Assembly: GCA_027924585.1 (NCBI GenBank)
Contig: BSBM01001934.1
Span: 31,508 to 95,507 of the forward strand
DNA: 64,000 nt
From: Larix kaempferi
Lineage: Eukaryota; Streptophyta; Pinopsida; Pinales; Pinaceae
Direction: 5' to 3'
Shown here: one piece after another, positions 23,623-35,235 of the stretch
How the letters are laid out: every line of letters starts with the position of its first letter
How positions within the stretch are numbered: the first letter of the stretch is position 1
Made by a program: the position numbers and the translations under genes
The notes under the pieces: generated by a model
Databases searched by the model: none
What the model was told of the DNA's origin: nothing
Seen by the model: the letters and a program-made list of their open reading frames with translations, nothing else

Positions 23623-24602
23623 CATTTTTTTAACCCCCTCCCAATATGCCTTCCCAATTTAAAAAAAAAAACCTATTTTCACTAGATATTGTATGTATCA
23701 ATTTTTTCATTAACATTTTTTATACCCCTTTATATTTCTATCTAGTATATTGATATGATACCCCTCTTATGACCCCACATGCATTCTACAATGCACTTTG
23801 CTTCTTTCGATGTATATTGTGGATGCACATTACTTCACCCACAATGAAATTACTCAACCACATATCATTATGATTTGCAACATCTAATGTTCTAATGAAG
23901 AGATAGGAGATCACTTCATGTATGTCACTAGAGCCAATGCACATAGTACAACATTTAGATTGCATGTTGCAATTCCCCAATCGCTGACTAAGCCTGTTGT
24001 GGGCTAGTTATCCAAGCCCTCGGGGCCTATAACAAGCTCTACGAGGTTGACTAAACCTCCCAAGTCCTGTAATAGGCACGAGTGGTTGGGTATTCAAGCC
24101 CCCAAGGCCTATCGAGGGCCTATAACAGGCCCTGGAGGCTTAGAGCCTCCTAAGGCTATTGGTAACAACTGGCTGTCAATGACCACTGTCTCTCGACTAT
24201 GATCGACTAGAAACCCTCTTTACCACGAAACCCCTGGCCTCAAGTATGCCTCAAGACACGATTTCTCTACGTATTGGTAAACCCAAGCCTTGCCTCAACC
24301 CAATTTCTCATCCAGCCATGATCCCACCATCTCCATTTGGAGGATATTTGTCAGCCCGCCCATATAAAAAAGACCCCAAAGTATTTTTGTATTCTTACAC
24401 TAAATAAAAAAAACCCTTTGCCCCTTAATATATAAGCAATATAATTTTTAGGTTTTCATGACTATTTAATACCCCAATATGAATGAATGTGATATTATAT
24501 TTCCTTCTAGTGAAGTCCCCGTGGTTGATTGTTGGGTAAACCATTGGAAGATAAAAGGGGCTCCATAAATTTATAGAATATAAATACCATTAATAGCAAA
24601 GG
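23623..24602. other. Non-coding DNA with a GC-richer repeated patch
   Basis: No coding content. A relatively GC-rich patch at about 23990-24150 has imperfect repeats and inverted motifs around 'ggcctataacaggc' (near 24025, 24110 and 24118). It differs sharply from its A+T-rich surroundings. Identity unknown. Confidence 0.3.
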
Positions 24603-24738
24603 AGAAATTGTGACACAAAATCCGGGTAGGTTAGCTCAAGTGGTTGAGTGTCGTAATAACAAGCAGACGGTCTTGGGGTCAAATACCCGGGTGGCTATGC
24701 ACGGCCTCACTTGAAAAAAAAGAAATTGTGACACAAAA
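24603..24738 (+). mobile_element. tRNA-derived SINE with perfect 18-bp target-site duplication
   Basis: The same 18 bases, agaaattgtgacacaaaa, occur at 24603-24620 and 24721-24738 and bound a 100-bp insert (24621-24720). The insert has a Pol III A box (tagctcaagtgg, 24632-24643), a B box (ggtcaaatacc, 24677-24687) at tRNA-like spacing, and a short A-rich 3' end. It would be transcribed by Pol III and moved by a LINE-encoded RT. The perfect duplication suggests a fairly recent insertion. The head is like tRNA-derived plant SINEs in general; I cannot assign a named family. Confidence 0.8.
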
Positions 24739-25783
24739 AAGAAATAAAGAATAAGAGAGTTATAGTAGTCCATTAAGTATGTGTTAAAATATCAAAAATA
24801 TATTTATATTATATGTAGTTTAAAAAGAAATTTTAACATTACCAAAATAAAAATAAACTCTAACTAGTTGCATCAAAAGGGCACTTTCTACAACACATGT
24901 CGGTGAGAAGTGTCACTTCTCTAATTGATGTGAGAGAAGAAAAATTATGATAAAAATATATATAATATATATTTCACAATTATATATATATATATATATA
25001 GTTAAATATAAATACAATTCTCGGCTGAAAAAAAAATATATATAAATACAATTAGGAAATAGATTTACATTAAATTTTACAGCGCAATATTAAAGAGATT
25101 GTAACATAGATGTTAGCCCTATATAATTAAAGAGAATAATTAAATGTATATATAGCCATACCATTAATAGAATAAATAAATAAAAGTGAGCTCCATAAAA
25201 ATGAAAAACCAGAAAACTAAATTTTTGTTTTGTTTATTTGTAGATGAGGATGTATTGTATTATAGTTTACCAATTGTAAATATAATAAGTATTTAAAAAA
25301 AAATGATCATTTTAATAAAATAATTATCCATAAATTTAAAATAAATATCCATAATCCATAATAACTCATCACACATAATTAATAATTATCTACTTGGGTT
25401 TTATAGTGAAATTGAGTCTAACAAAAAATCCAAAACACCATGGGAAGAAAGAATATATAATCTTAGCTACTAACAAGGTGGAGTGAAAACTAATCTCTTT
25501 TATGTTTCCCTTCTATGCTCACTTTATGTCTCAATTTCACAATATTTATAACTCTAAGCATCTTGATATTGAAAAGATGAAGAATGGAAAGCAAGATATC
25601 TTAAACTCTTTTCCTATTCAAAATGTGTTTACAACTCTAATAATCTTCATAACTTGTTAACATATGAAATAAAGAAGTTGGCATAGTAATCATCATTATT
25701 ATCTACATAATTATACTAAGATATATATTCTCATTTTCCATCATGAATTAAGAGCAATGATAGAGATAAGAATTTTGGATTTT
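24739..25783. other. A+T-rich non-coding DNA
   Basis: Contains (TA)n runs near 24957-25000 and long A/T tracts. No coding region, RNA gene or transposon motif seen. Confidence 0.4.
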
Positions 25784-27177
25784 ATTAATTAATGTGTATT
25801 CAAAGTGTATAAAATATAAAGATATTTAATTAGATTATATATATATATATAATTGTTTAAAAATATTTTACTATTATTATTTAAATATATAGTTGATTAA
25901 TTATAATAATTCAACATTCATTTATAATTATTATAATATATTTTACAAACTATTTAACTTATTTTATTAAATATTTTTAAATTGAATTCTGTATTATATC
26001 ATGATATAGATTTTGGATTTGATGAAAGTGATGGATTCAAATGAATAATAAATTAAATTATTAAAACTTGATATTATTATATAAAATTTATATATTATTA
26101 TTTAAACATATATTTAATTATTAATTATAAGATAAAATCTATTTAAAATTTTATATTATTAAAATAAAATTTGAAAATATTAAAATTTATATATTTTAAA
26201 ATTCAATTTAATTAATATTTAAAAACTTTTGAAATAGATGTAAATAATTATATTAAGCTTGAGCTTTAATTTCAAACAATTTATGAAGTGAAACTGAAAT
26301 TTAGAATAACAATTTTAATATTAATTTCAACAAATTTATGAAGTGAAACTAAAATTGATAACAATTTTAACGTTATCAAGGATGTATTGAGTAATGTTAA
26401 TTTCAAAACATTTATGAAGTGAAACAGAAATTTATAACCATTTTAATGTTATCAAAGATGTATCGAGAGGAAAAATATTAAAATATAATTTAAAATATAT
26501 ATAATTATATTATTAAAAACAAAATAGTTTATTTAAATATTATTATAATTATTTATTTGAAAATATATTTAATGAAATTTTATAAAACAAAATAATTAAT
26601 ATAACATATATAAATATTTTTTATTTTATAAATTTTTTAAAAATTATATAATTATAGTTATTCATTTCAAACCATGTAACTAACGTAGCACACACAAATA
26701 ATCTATAAATTAAGTTTTTGACTGTGTATTTGTTTTGTTAAAATTAATATATAATAAATTTAAAATATACAAAATCTCTGACACTTCCGACAAAATCTCT
26801 GGCACTTCTGTTATAAACCAATCAATAAAAAAATCAAAATCAACCAGTTAATATTAACAAAAATCGTCTGACAAATCTGTTACGTTAAATTTGAATTTTT
26901 TTTACAGCACACTGATTTTACCTTGGATGCCATGGAAAATTTGAATTTGCGATAAAAAAAAAATTTACTGTCCAACATCTGCATTAAGTTTTGATGAAAA
27001 ACTAATAGTAACCTAACGACACAATTTGGATAAAAAATAAATTTACTGTCCAACATCTGCGTTACGTTTTGATGAAAAAGTAATCGTAACCTAACGGCAC
27101 AATCTGAATTTCGTCAGTGGTATTAATTAATGTGTATTCAAAGTGTATACAATATAAAGATAATTAATTAGATTATT

Positions 27178-27230
<53 letters not shown>

Positions 27231-28400
27231 TTATTTATTTATTGTTATTTATAGATATAGTTAATTAATTATAATAATTCAATTTAAAACTATTTAATTT
27301 AATTTATTAAATATTTTAGAATTGAATTTTGTATTATATCAATATATTGATTTTGGATTTGATGAAAGTGATTTGGATTTAAATGAATAATAAATTAAAT
27401 TATTGAAACTTGATATTATTATATTAAATTTATATATTATTATTTAAACATATATTTAATTATTAATTATAAGATAAAATCTATTTAAAATTTTAGATTA
27501 TTAAATTAAATTTTGAAAAATATTAAAATTTATATATTTTTAAATTTAATTTAATTAATATTTAAACATTACAAACCTTCGGTATAATAGAAATAAATGC
27601 AAGTAATTATATTAAGCTTGAGCCCTAGTTTCAAAAAATTTATGAAAAAACTGAAATTTATGACAACAATTTTAATGTTATCAAAGATCTATTGAAAAGA
27701 AAAATATTAAAATATAATTTAAAAGAATATTATTAACATTATTAAAATCAAAATAATTTATTTAAATATTATTATAATTATTTATTTGAAATATATTTAG
27801 TAAAAATTTATAAAACAAAATAATTAATACAGTATACACAAATATTTTTTTTAAATATATGATTATAGGTATTGATTTCAAAGCATATAATTAACATAGC
27901 ATACACAAATAATTTATAAATTAAATTTTTGATGGTGTCTATTTGTTAAAATTAATATGTAAGAAATTTAAAATATACAAAATCTCTAACATTTCTGACA
28001 AAATCTCTGCCACTTCTGTTATTAACCGATCAATACAAAAATCAACCACTCGATATTAAGAAAACAAAAATCGTCTGACAAATCTGTTACGTTAAATTTG
28101 AATTTTTTTACAGAACACTGATTTTACCTTAGATGCCATGGAAAATTTGAATTTGGGATAAAAAATAAATTTACTGTCCAACATCTGCGTTAAGTTTTGA
28201 TGAAAAACTAATAATAACCCTAAAAGCTCCAATGCATCACATCACATATTTGAGGTATGGCATTTCATATTATAGCTTTCCGTTAGTTGTAGTGATGTCT
28301 ATCACTGAAATTTCCTACATACGTGGATAACATATTTAAACATATTATGAAAATAAACGCAAAATCACCAACGGCACAATTTGAATTTCGTTAGTGGTAT
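25784..28400. repeat. Tandem duplication of an A+T-rich unit, about 1.34 kb
   Basis: Copy 1 (25784-27121) and copy 2 (27122-28400) begin with the same 'attaattaatgtgtattcaa' and share in the same order: 'gattttggatttgatgaaag', 'acaaaatctctgacacttc', 'aaatctgttacgttaaattt', 'ttgatgaaaaac' and the closing 'cacaatttgaatttcgt'. Copy 1 has an internal duplication of about 78 bp (26952-27029 and 27030-27106). Copy 2 has a (TA)n run at about 27179-27226 and an inserted 150-bp block (28216-28365). No coding capacity. Confidence 0.8.
27179..27226. repeat. (TA)n microsatellite
   Basis: An essentially pure TA dinucleotide run of about 48 bases followed by (TTTA)n, in copy 2 of the duplicated A+T-rich unit. 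Copy 1 has only a short TA run at the matching place, so the tract expanded after duplication. Confidence 0.9.
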
Positions 28401-28590
28401 CGGTTGGATGAATCTCTTCCTGTAAGTATATTGTAATGTTAACCCTAAAAGCTCCAATGTATCACATCACATATTTGACGTATGGCATTTCATATTATAG
28501 CTTTCCGTTAGTTGTAGTGATGTCTATCACTGAAATTTCCTACATACGTGGATAACATAAATAAACATATTATGAAAATAAACGCAAAAT
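28216..28590. repeat. 150-bp block repeated with period 225
   Basis: 28216-28365 and 28441-28590 are near-identical (I count only a handful of differences), both running from 'aaccctaaaagctccaatg' to 'aaaataaacgcaaaat'. The 75 bp between them starts with the sequence that closes the larger duplicated unit. No terminal inverted repeats are obvious. The arrangement looks like a recent 225-bp tandem duplication, incomplete at its right end. Confidence 0.88.
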
Positions 28591-28983
28591 TTATGTTTTA
28601 AATATGCTAACTAATCTGACAGGATGGCAAAATATCAAATGGAGTGTTCTCCACGTCTAAATATTATATAGAGGATTACAAAAATATCGAAACAAAGAGA
28701 AATAAAAAACATTTCAAATTTCAAATAGTGAGTAGCGGTTGAATCATAACGGGATTCTCGATCAAAAAGCGAAATTGAATTTATGAAAGGAAAAATTCCT
28801 TTAATGGAATGGAATCCGGGGTGATCGTGTAGTTTGAAATTCAACCGTTAGGTTACTTCCATATTCCTTGAAAAGCTACTTTCATATTCCTTGAAAAAGC
28901 TACTTTCATATTCCTTGAAAAGCTTATATCTTACCTAGTTAGGCTAATTTGAAAAAGCTTTCTATCTTACCTGGTTAGGTTAC
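28591..28983. other. Region upstream of dioxygenase fragment, with 23-bp repeats
   Basis: Three direct repeats of 'ttcatattccttgaaaagct' type lie at about 28857-28925, and a further pair of 'atcttacctagttaggct' type at about 28927-28983. They run right up to the start of dioxygenase similarity. This could be a degraded promoter or an intron. The last bases, 'ttacttgcag', would also fit a splice acceptor. Confidence 0.45.
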
Positions 28984-29350
28984 TTGCAGCAACAATCTAG
29001 CCTCCTGCAACATGATCATTTCTGCAAGGATCAATTTGACACCCTCGGTGCACAAATTTCAAGGGCTGCAGAGAATTGGGGCTTCTTCCAGGTCATAAAT
29101 CATGGCATCACGGACTCTCCTATTGCTCGAGTGCAAGCAGCGAGCAAGGCCTTATTCCAACGTCTGCCCTTCAAGAGAAGGAAGCCTACGCTAACGATGC
29201 ACAGAACCCCTTCGGCTATGGCAGCAAAGTCGGATATTCGCCCGATTCAAAGGCTGTATTGGCTTGGGGTAACTATTTTCATAACGCTATTTGGCTTCCT
29301 GCTATGCGGGACATGAGCAGATGGCCCATACAACTGTCTGATTTCCTTTC
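28984..29350 (+). pseudogene. 2-oxoglutarate/Fe(II) dioxygenase, N-terminal fragment
   Basis: The plus strand reads QFDTLGAQISRAAENWGFFQVINHGI, the hallmark of the DIOX_N domain of plant 2OG-Fe(II) oxygenases (flavonoid, hormone and specialised-metabolism enzymes). A 1-base deletion at the CCC of 29167-29169 shifts the frame; the other frame then gives EKEAYANDAQNPFGYGSK, VGYSPDSKAVLAWGNYF and AMRDMSRWP. Similarity ends at about 29346 (SDFLSK). No ATG precedes it in frame, so it starts after an exon boundary or is 5' truncated. The catalytic half with the HxD...H iron ligands and the RxS 2OG site was not found in the next 10 kb. Substrate class cannot be assigned. Dead fragment, though a split gene with a distant exon is not fully excluded. 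Confidence 0.75.
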
Positions 29351-29458
29351 AAAAGTTTGCTCTGTGTATATACTGTATTTGGTATCTCTTTGCTACCTCG
29401 CTCCCTCCTCTTGTGTTGTTCTGTCGCCCTGCCATGTGCTGTGTGGCTCTGTCGCCCT

Positions 29459-29870
29459 GCCAAATCGTATATGCCTTCATTCTTTCTTGGTGAGTATTGT
29501 TATTTTGTTATAAGCAATATTTTGAGAGGCCAAATCGTATATGCCTTCATTCCTTGTTGGTCAGTATTTTTATTTTGGTATAAGCAGTGGGATCTGATTT
29601 AGCTGCAAGTGATCAGGGCAATATTTTGATTTATTATATTCCCCACGTTCCAACATTACATCCAACAGATCTCCCGTCTTTCTTCAACGAGACAGACGCC
29701 GATTCACAATTTCTACTTAAATTGTTGCGTAAATCGTTTCAGTAAAGTCGCGGAGCACATTGGGTTATGGTGCAAGTGTTGTGGGATTCGTTACTCATTG
29801 TGGGATGGTCTTTGATCTATCGATTCTGGATTTTATATGAGAGGCCAAATCGTATATGCCTTCATTACTT
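29459..29870 (+). repeat. Direct repeats downstream of dioxygenase fragment
   Basis: 'gccaaatcgtatatgccttc' occurs at 29459, 29529 and about 29844. The first two copies are a 70-bp tandem duplication that extends to 'tattttgttataagca'. All three are followed by T-rich, intron-like sequence. Confidence 0.8.
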
Positions 29871-30001
29871 TTTTATTAGCAGTAAATTAAAGAGTGTATA
29901 GATCTCTATTCCTTTTTTTTCTCTTCTCCTTTCTGTGTTCTGACTCAATTTCAATTGGAATTTGTCTATGAAAACTCTTTCTTCAATTTTTATTGGCACT
30001 T

Positions 30002-30568
30002 TGTTGTTCTTGGCTTAGACAATTGAGGGAAGAAGCTGCAGCGACTGAGATATTTGATGAAGGAAATAGAAAACAGCTGAATTGTCTGCATAGCCAAACG
30101 GAGAAGTAAATGAAACGGGTAAATTGTTTCTCTTCTTTGTTTTCTGTTTTGAAATTTGTCTATGAAAAGTCTTCCCTTCAATCTGATTTTTTTTTGTTGT
30201 TGTTGTTTTAAACTTTATTTTAGAAGAAGGAACCCATGAGTTGATGTTTTTGGTGGCTCGAATTTACTAGAATAAGTCAGTACTAATATCTTTCCTTCAT
30301 GGTTTGATTATTTTAGACGATGCAATTGCAAATCGAAGTTAGATTTCTAGCTTCTGAATTCGTGGTGTTAAATGGAGGAGGCACTGTGTTTAGTGGCAGA
30401 GGGTAGAAGTAGCAGCGGGTGGGATATTTGAGCAAGAAAATCGATAACAACTGGATCATTTACAGACCCAAATGCAAAAGAAAGTGAAACAGGTACCGTT
30501 TCCCTCTAATAGCTTCCTAATGTATAATGCCGCATGTATATTAGATTGATTGCATGGTATATAAGATT
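30002..30568 (+). repeat. Dispersed block X, copy 1 (with two exon-like units)
   Basis: A block of about 560 bp that recurs at 34744-34990 (partial) and 35236-35798. In order it holds: acceptor-like 'ggcttag', an exon-like unit, donor-like 'gggtaaat', a T-rich stretch, acceptor-like 'tttattttag', 'aagaaggaacccatgagttg', acceptor-like 'attattttag', a second exon-like unit, and donor-like 'caggtacc'. The first unit reads IFDEGNRKQLNCLHSQ, the second FEQENR then a stop then QLDHLQTQMQKKVKQ. The two units resemble each other. I do not recognise the protein. Confidence 0.6.
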
Positions 30569-31320
30569 TTTTGTAAGTTAGCTGTATTACTCGATGCAAA
30601 ACCACCTTAAGGAGGTCTCTAATGTTCAGAAAGTTTTATGAGTTCCTAAATTGATTTAGGCTAATTGATTTTATGGTTAGATTATAAATTTCTAAACTGA
30701 TTTAGGCCAACTGATTTTAGGGTTAGTTTAATAGTTTATTTAAAACAATATAGATTCTGGGTTAATGTAGCTAGGTTAGTTTAACGATCTTAATGTCGGT
30801 GGATAATGATTTTAGAACTTCCCTTCTCTAGAAGCTTCACATCTCACTGGTTTCAGTGATTCTTGTTATGTTTAATTGAGGGACTAGGGTTTTGATTACA
30901 CATTTGATGAAAGCTGAACACTAAAACATATTAAGATTTTTTATTATTATGTTTTATGTTACATAGATAGAATCAGATTCACAAAAACTATGGTGCTTCT
31001 ATGTTTCTTTCCTTAAATTATTTTCTCTTTCCTCACACAAGGCGTCATAATCGTTAATTGGTGCTCAGTCTTTTATAAGGAAAACGCACAGAATTATTAT
31101 CCATGTTGTGAGGATCGGTGAATGACTGAGGTGTAGTGTGAGATTACTTGGAGTCCAACTACGGTTACTTGACTCAGTGAGTAGAGTTTATGCTTAGTTT
31201 TAAAAAAAATTATTTTTAATTTTTTTAAAGTAATAATTAAATTTTTAGTTTTAAAGAAATTATTTCGGAATCTACTTTAATTAAGCGATCAATTTACAAG
31301 TCCGATGTAATCTTCAGTTC
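30569..31320 (+). repeat. Block Y copy 1 and A+T-rich spacer
   Basis: 30595-30950 carries 'gcaaaaccaccttaaggagg', 'agggttagtttaatag' and 'gggttttgatta', a sequence block that recurs near 32935-33350, 35050-35240 (partial) and 39405-39720. The rest is A+T-rich with no coding content. Confidence 0.6.
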
Positions 31321-31339
31321 ATTCTCTACTTATGGTGAG

Positions 31340-31420
31340 GGTGCCCGAGCTGATCGTGATAACAGGATAGCGATAGGTGCCGAGCTATCGTTATCACATG
31401 GAGATCATCGTGATAACATG
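31340..31420. other. Imperfect inverted repeat with overlapping direct repeat
   Basis: 'gtgataac' plus 'cgatag' (31356-31376, with 7 extra bases) pairs with 'ctatcgttatcac' (31385-31397). In addition 'gagctgatcgtgataaca' and 'gagatcatcgtgataaca' form a direct repeat (about 31347 and 31402). The plus strand could fold into a hairpin of 13 or so pairs with a bulge. Function unknown. Confidence 0.5.
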
Positions 31421-31454
31421 GAGAGGTTTCTCTCTGATTTCACCGACTTCACCC

Positions 31455-31517
31455 GTAAAGAAAGGAAATAAATCTGTAAAGAAAGGAAATAAATCTGTAA
31501 AGAAAGGAAATAAATCA
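31455..31517 (+). repeat. 21-bp tandem repeat, three units
   Basis: 'gtaaagaaaggaaataaatc' plus one base, repeated at 31455, 31476 and 31497, nearly perfect. In one frame it reads VKKGNKS three times inside a 66-residue open frame, but there is no sign of a real gene around it. Confidence 0.92.
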
Positions 31518-31859
31518 GTAGATCAAATTAGACTTATAGATCTTAGAAATGTAAAAGAAAAGATATTAGGAAATTAATAAATCAAATTATAAGATTTAAT
31601 TGATTATTTTGACTTCCATTATATTTATTAATTTCTATGGTAATGAAGAAGAACCATTGTCTCTAGTTCAAACCTGTAGGATTAATACGTCTATTTATAT
31701 TGTCTGAAAAATCCTTTTCAAATTCAAACCAGGCTTCTCTGAGAGGGCTTTGCTGCTTCGCTGGCAGTAACAGAGGCTCCGTCGTCAGAATTCTCAAGGG
31801 TTACATCGCGCTCAGCACCGCCATCTTCACTGATATCTGCAGCACCCTCTTCTCTTGTA

Positions 31860-32400
31860 ACAAGATAATTACTCTTAGCTTTCCTTCCTTGTCCCTTTAA
31901 ACTTTTAACATCGTTTGGCATTGATGATTAATTTAGTTTATCCATGATTTCCTTCTTGTAAATCTAATTTTAACACATCTCTCTTGATTTTCAATCTCAA
32001 GTTTCTCTTTCCATTAATTGACATCATCTAAGTTAATCCTTACTCTTAATTTTACAAATAAAGCACATATATGTTATTGCTCTATGTTATCTATGTTATA
32101 AGACTTTATAACTATAATAATTTACAGTAGAAATTATTTTTACGAAAAAACTCATTATTATCTGCTTAAAGTGAAATATTTGCAAATGATATTTTATGGT
32201 GAAACTAACAAATAACTTCAAAAAATAAAGTTTTATATTTAAAATTATATAGCTGAGTGTAAAATATCCTGTTTATGCTTATCAATTCTAGTTAATCTAT
32301 ATTTTTTAGTTAGTATTACTTGCTCTTAGATTTCTATGATAACTTGATCATTATCACAATAGTAGAGCTAACTTACCTTTAGTCTAACCAAGCCATTATA
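31860..32400 (+). repeat. Segmentally duplicated block, left copy
   Basis: From 'attactcttagctttccttcc' through 'ctcttgattttcaatctcaa' and 'aataaagcacatat' to 'taatctatattttttagtta', the sequence recurs in the same order at about 38660-39120. Shared 'tctacttatggtgagggtgc' at about 31327 and 38578 marks an outer edge. The copies differ by many indels, so the duplication is old. No coding content. Confidence 0.7.
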
Positions 32401-32945
32401 GAGTACCTTGTATCCTTCATATAAAAGGAGTACTTTGTTATTTTGTTTGGATTTTATATGTTGATAAATTGATAGTTGTATTAATCCGTGCGAAATTCAT
32501 AAATTTATGAATAGTTTTTAAGGATAGATTTATGAATAGTTTTAAAAAAGAAATTGATTTATTTTATGATTGTGTTCTCACTTTTAGGGGTTTTTAGTAA
32601 AATCAATATTTACATTATAGAGTACCTTGTATTCTTTGATACAAGGAGTACCTTGTTATCTTGTATTATTTGGATTTTATGTTGGTTAATTGATAGTTGT
32701 ATTAATTGGTGCGAAATCAACAAATTTATGAATAGTTTTCTAGAATAGATTTATGAATAGCTTTAGAAAAGGAATTAGTCTATTTTATGATTGTGTTTTT
32801 CTATTTTAAGGTTTTTAATAAAACCATTATTTACATTATAAAGCATCTTATATTCTTTATATATAAGGAGTACCTTGTTAGTTTGTATTCTTTAGATTTT
32901 ATATGTTGGTTAACTGATAATTGTATTAATTGGTGCGAAACCACT
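32401..32945 (+). repeat. Tandem repeat of about 220 bp, 2.5 units
   Basis: Units start at about 32401, 32620 and 32841 with 'gagtaccttgtattctt' or variants. They contain 'aaggagtaccttgtta', 'ttgatagttgtattaatt' and 'tttatgattgtgtt'. A further single dispersed unit lies at about 39270-39420. The third unit runs into block Y ('gcgaaaccactttagggagg'). Confidence 0.85.
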
Positions 32946-34743
32946 TTAGGGAGGTCCAAGATTGTTTAGAAAGTTCTAGTTAATTCTAATTTGATTTATT
33001 TTTTTAATCTCATCTTGCCCAAACCCTCCGATGTAGGGTTACTCCTTGCTATTCTTAAAAATTTAAATGCTAAACATTAGGGTTAGTTTAATAGTAAGAA
33101 AGAAGATGGATTTTCCCTTAACCTGAAGTTTAATAGTTAGAAAGAAGATGGATTCTCGATTAATGTGATTGGGTTAATATATTTATTTATGGATAATGGT
33201 TTTAGTTCTCCCCTTCTATATAGCAGTTTCACATTCACATTAAATGACATTATATGTGATACGACAAATTCTATGCCCACCAATGACTGAGAGGTTACAC
33301 TCACTCTTGTTATGTTGAATTGGCATTAGGGTTTTGATTTCAAATAAAGCTTTTTCTGAATTTGAATGAAGGGTGAACAGTAAAACCTTTTATGAGTTTC
33401 TATTATGTTTTTAATTACATTTGTTTACTATTATTGTTTTTATAAAAAAAATTATGACTCCTTATTATTATGTTTTTAATTACATTTATTTACTATTATT
33501 GTTTTTATAATTATTATTTTTATGGTTTTTATTCTTATTATTATGTTGGTTTATTATTATATTTTAATTACATTTATTTAAATTAGTAATTTATTAGATA
33601 TAAATTTTTTAAAATTAAAAAAATTCAGTTTATACAAAATTATGAAAAAAATAAAAAAACCATGTTGTAAAATTACGAGGAAGAAAATTTAAATATAAAC
33701 AATCAAAACATAGTAAATTAAAAAAAATTATCATTTAAATTTAATATAATATTTAGATAAAATTGAATATAATTTAATGGACACATCTCACTATTTTATA
33801 AAATACTTTCAAAATTAAAACCCAAAAAGAAGCCATTTTAATAATTTATGATTAAGATATTAAAATTTTTACTATTTTATTTTATTTATGTATTTCAATT
33901 AACAATATAATGTTATATTAAAAAATTCTTTAAAAAGAATATTCAATTTTTTAAAAGTTAATATCTAATTTTTATTTTTAGATAACATTCTATTAAATAT
34001 TTAAAATTCTAAATATAAAATTAAGTTCATATGTAAATATGTGATCCCAACATTTAAATTGTCTATACCGGACGTTTTTAAAATAGTTTTCCAGTGTTAT
34101 CATGGTTTTGTAAGAATTTTCCAATTTTATGTCATTTTCTGCCAGCCAAAGTGTATATGCTAGATTGATTAATAAAGCATGATTATAAAACATGTAAGTA
34201 ATAGAACATGTTCACTAATTGATTAAGTTCTTATTCATTATTATAATTATATTATATATTATATGATACTACCATTTGAATGATATTAGGGATCAACTTA
34301 CTGAACATTGAGATCCATACATAATAATTTTTATTTGTTTTAACTAATTTACAAAATGGATATATCGAACTATATCATGTGTAATAATCAAATTATATAA
34401 CCCTTCTTAATAATATCATTATCATTGGTTTTCTTTAGTTAGAATTTAACCTTCTCGGGTATTCGTTTCTGTTTCTTTATTAAGCTCCTCAAATATTAGC
34501 AGACTTTGACAAAATTGTCTTCAGAGAAGTGTTAACATAATGTTTTAATGGCACTAACAAGTAACTACATAAACGAAAGTTTTAATGTTTTAAGTAGATT
34601 CATAAAATCTCTATTGTAGAGAAACCCTCTGGTGTTCCTTTCCCGATGAGCGCTCTTAAATTCTCTCTTAAATGATGATGCCAGTAAATTCATCATTTAC
34701 TAAGTTAATTCACCTACCGAGTGTAGATTATTTTAGAAGCTAG
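32946..34743. other. Block Y copy 2 followed by A+T-rich DNA
   Basis: Block Y similarity extends to about 33350. 33395-33535 has two tandem units built on 'tattatgtttttaattacattt' variants. The remaining 1.2 kb is A+T-rich with no coding content. Confidence 0.45.
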
Positions 34744-34990
34744 AAATTAGATTTCTAACTTCTGAATTCGTGGTGTTAATTTTTAATCACAGAACTAAAG
34801 CAATTATGGAGGAAGCACTGTGTTAATTGAGGGTAGAAGTAACAGTGGCTGAGATATTTGAGCAAGAAAATTGATAATAGCTGGATCCCCTACACACCCA
34901 CATGCAAAAGAATGTGAAACAGGTACAATTTCCCTTTCATAGCTTCCTAATGTATAATGCCCCATGTATATGAGATTGATTGCATGGTAT
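34744..34990 (+). repeat. Dispersed block X, copy 2 (partial)
   Basis: Starts at 'attagatttctaacttctg' and runs to 'gattgcatggtat', matching the right half of copy 1. It includes one exon-like unit (34831-34921) ending at donor-like 'aaacaggtacaa'. The unit carries stops in the frame that is open in other copies. Confidence 0.6.
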
Positions 34991-35235
34991 ATTATTTTTT
35001 TTTAAGTATTCATGATCGGATTTTTTTCTCTGGGTTAACTGAGCTGTATTAATTGATGCGAAACCATCTTGGGGAGATTTCTAATGTTAAGAAAGAAAGT
35101 TTTATGACTAAACTAAGTTTTTTATTTTTTTCTCAGCTGTCCAAAGACATCTGAGTAAAGTAAGTTGAACCTAAATTGATTTTATTTTTAAAATTTGTTA
35201 AATACTCACGGCCAGGGTTAGTTTAATAGTTTGTT

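Noticed and set aside
24621-24720. A functional tRNA gene
   Set aside because: A and B boxes are present, but the arms do not form a clean cloverleaf by eye, and the flanking direct repeats and A-rich end show a SINE insertion.
27179-27226. Origin-like or regulatory A+T element
   Set aside because: A pure (TA)n run within duplicated A+T-rich DNA is best explained as a microsatellite.
31377-31577. Small protein with three VKKGNKS repeats
   Set aside because: Driven by the 21-bp tandem repeat. There is no homology or promoter, and A+T-rich non-coding DNA surrounds it.
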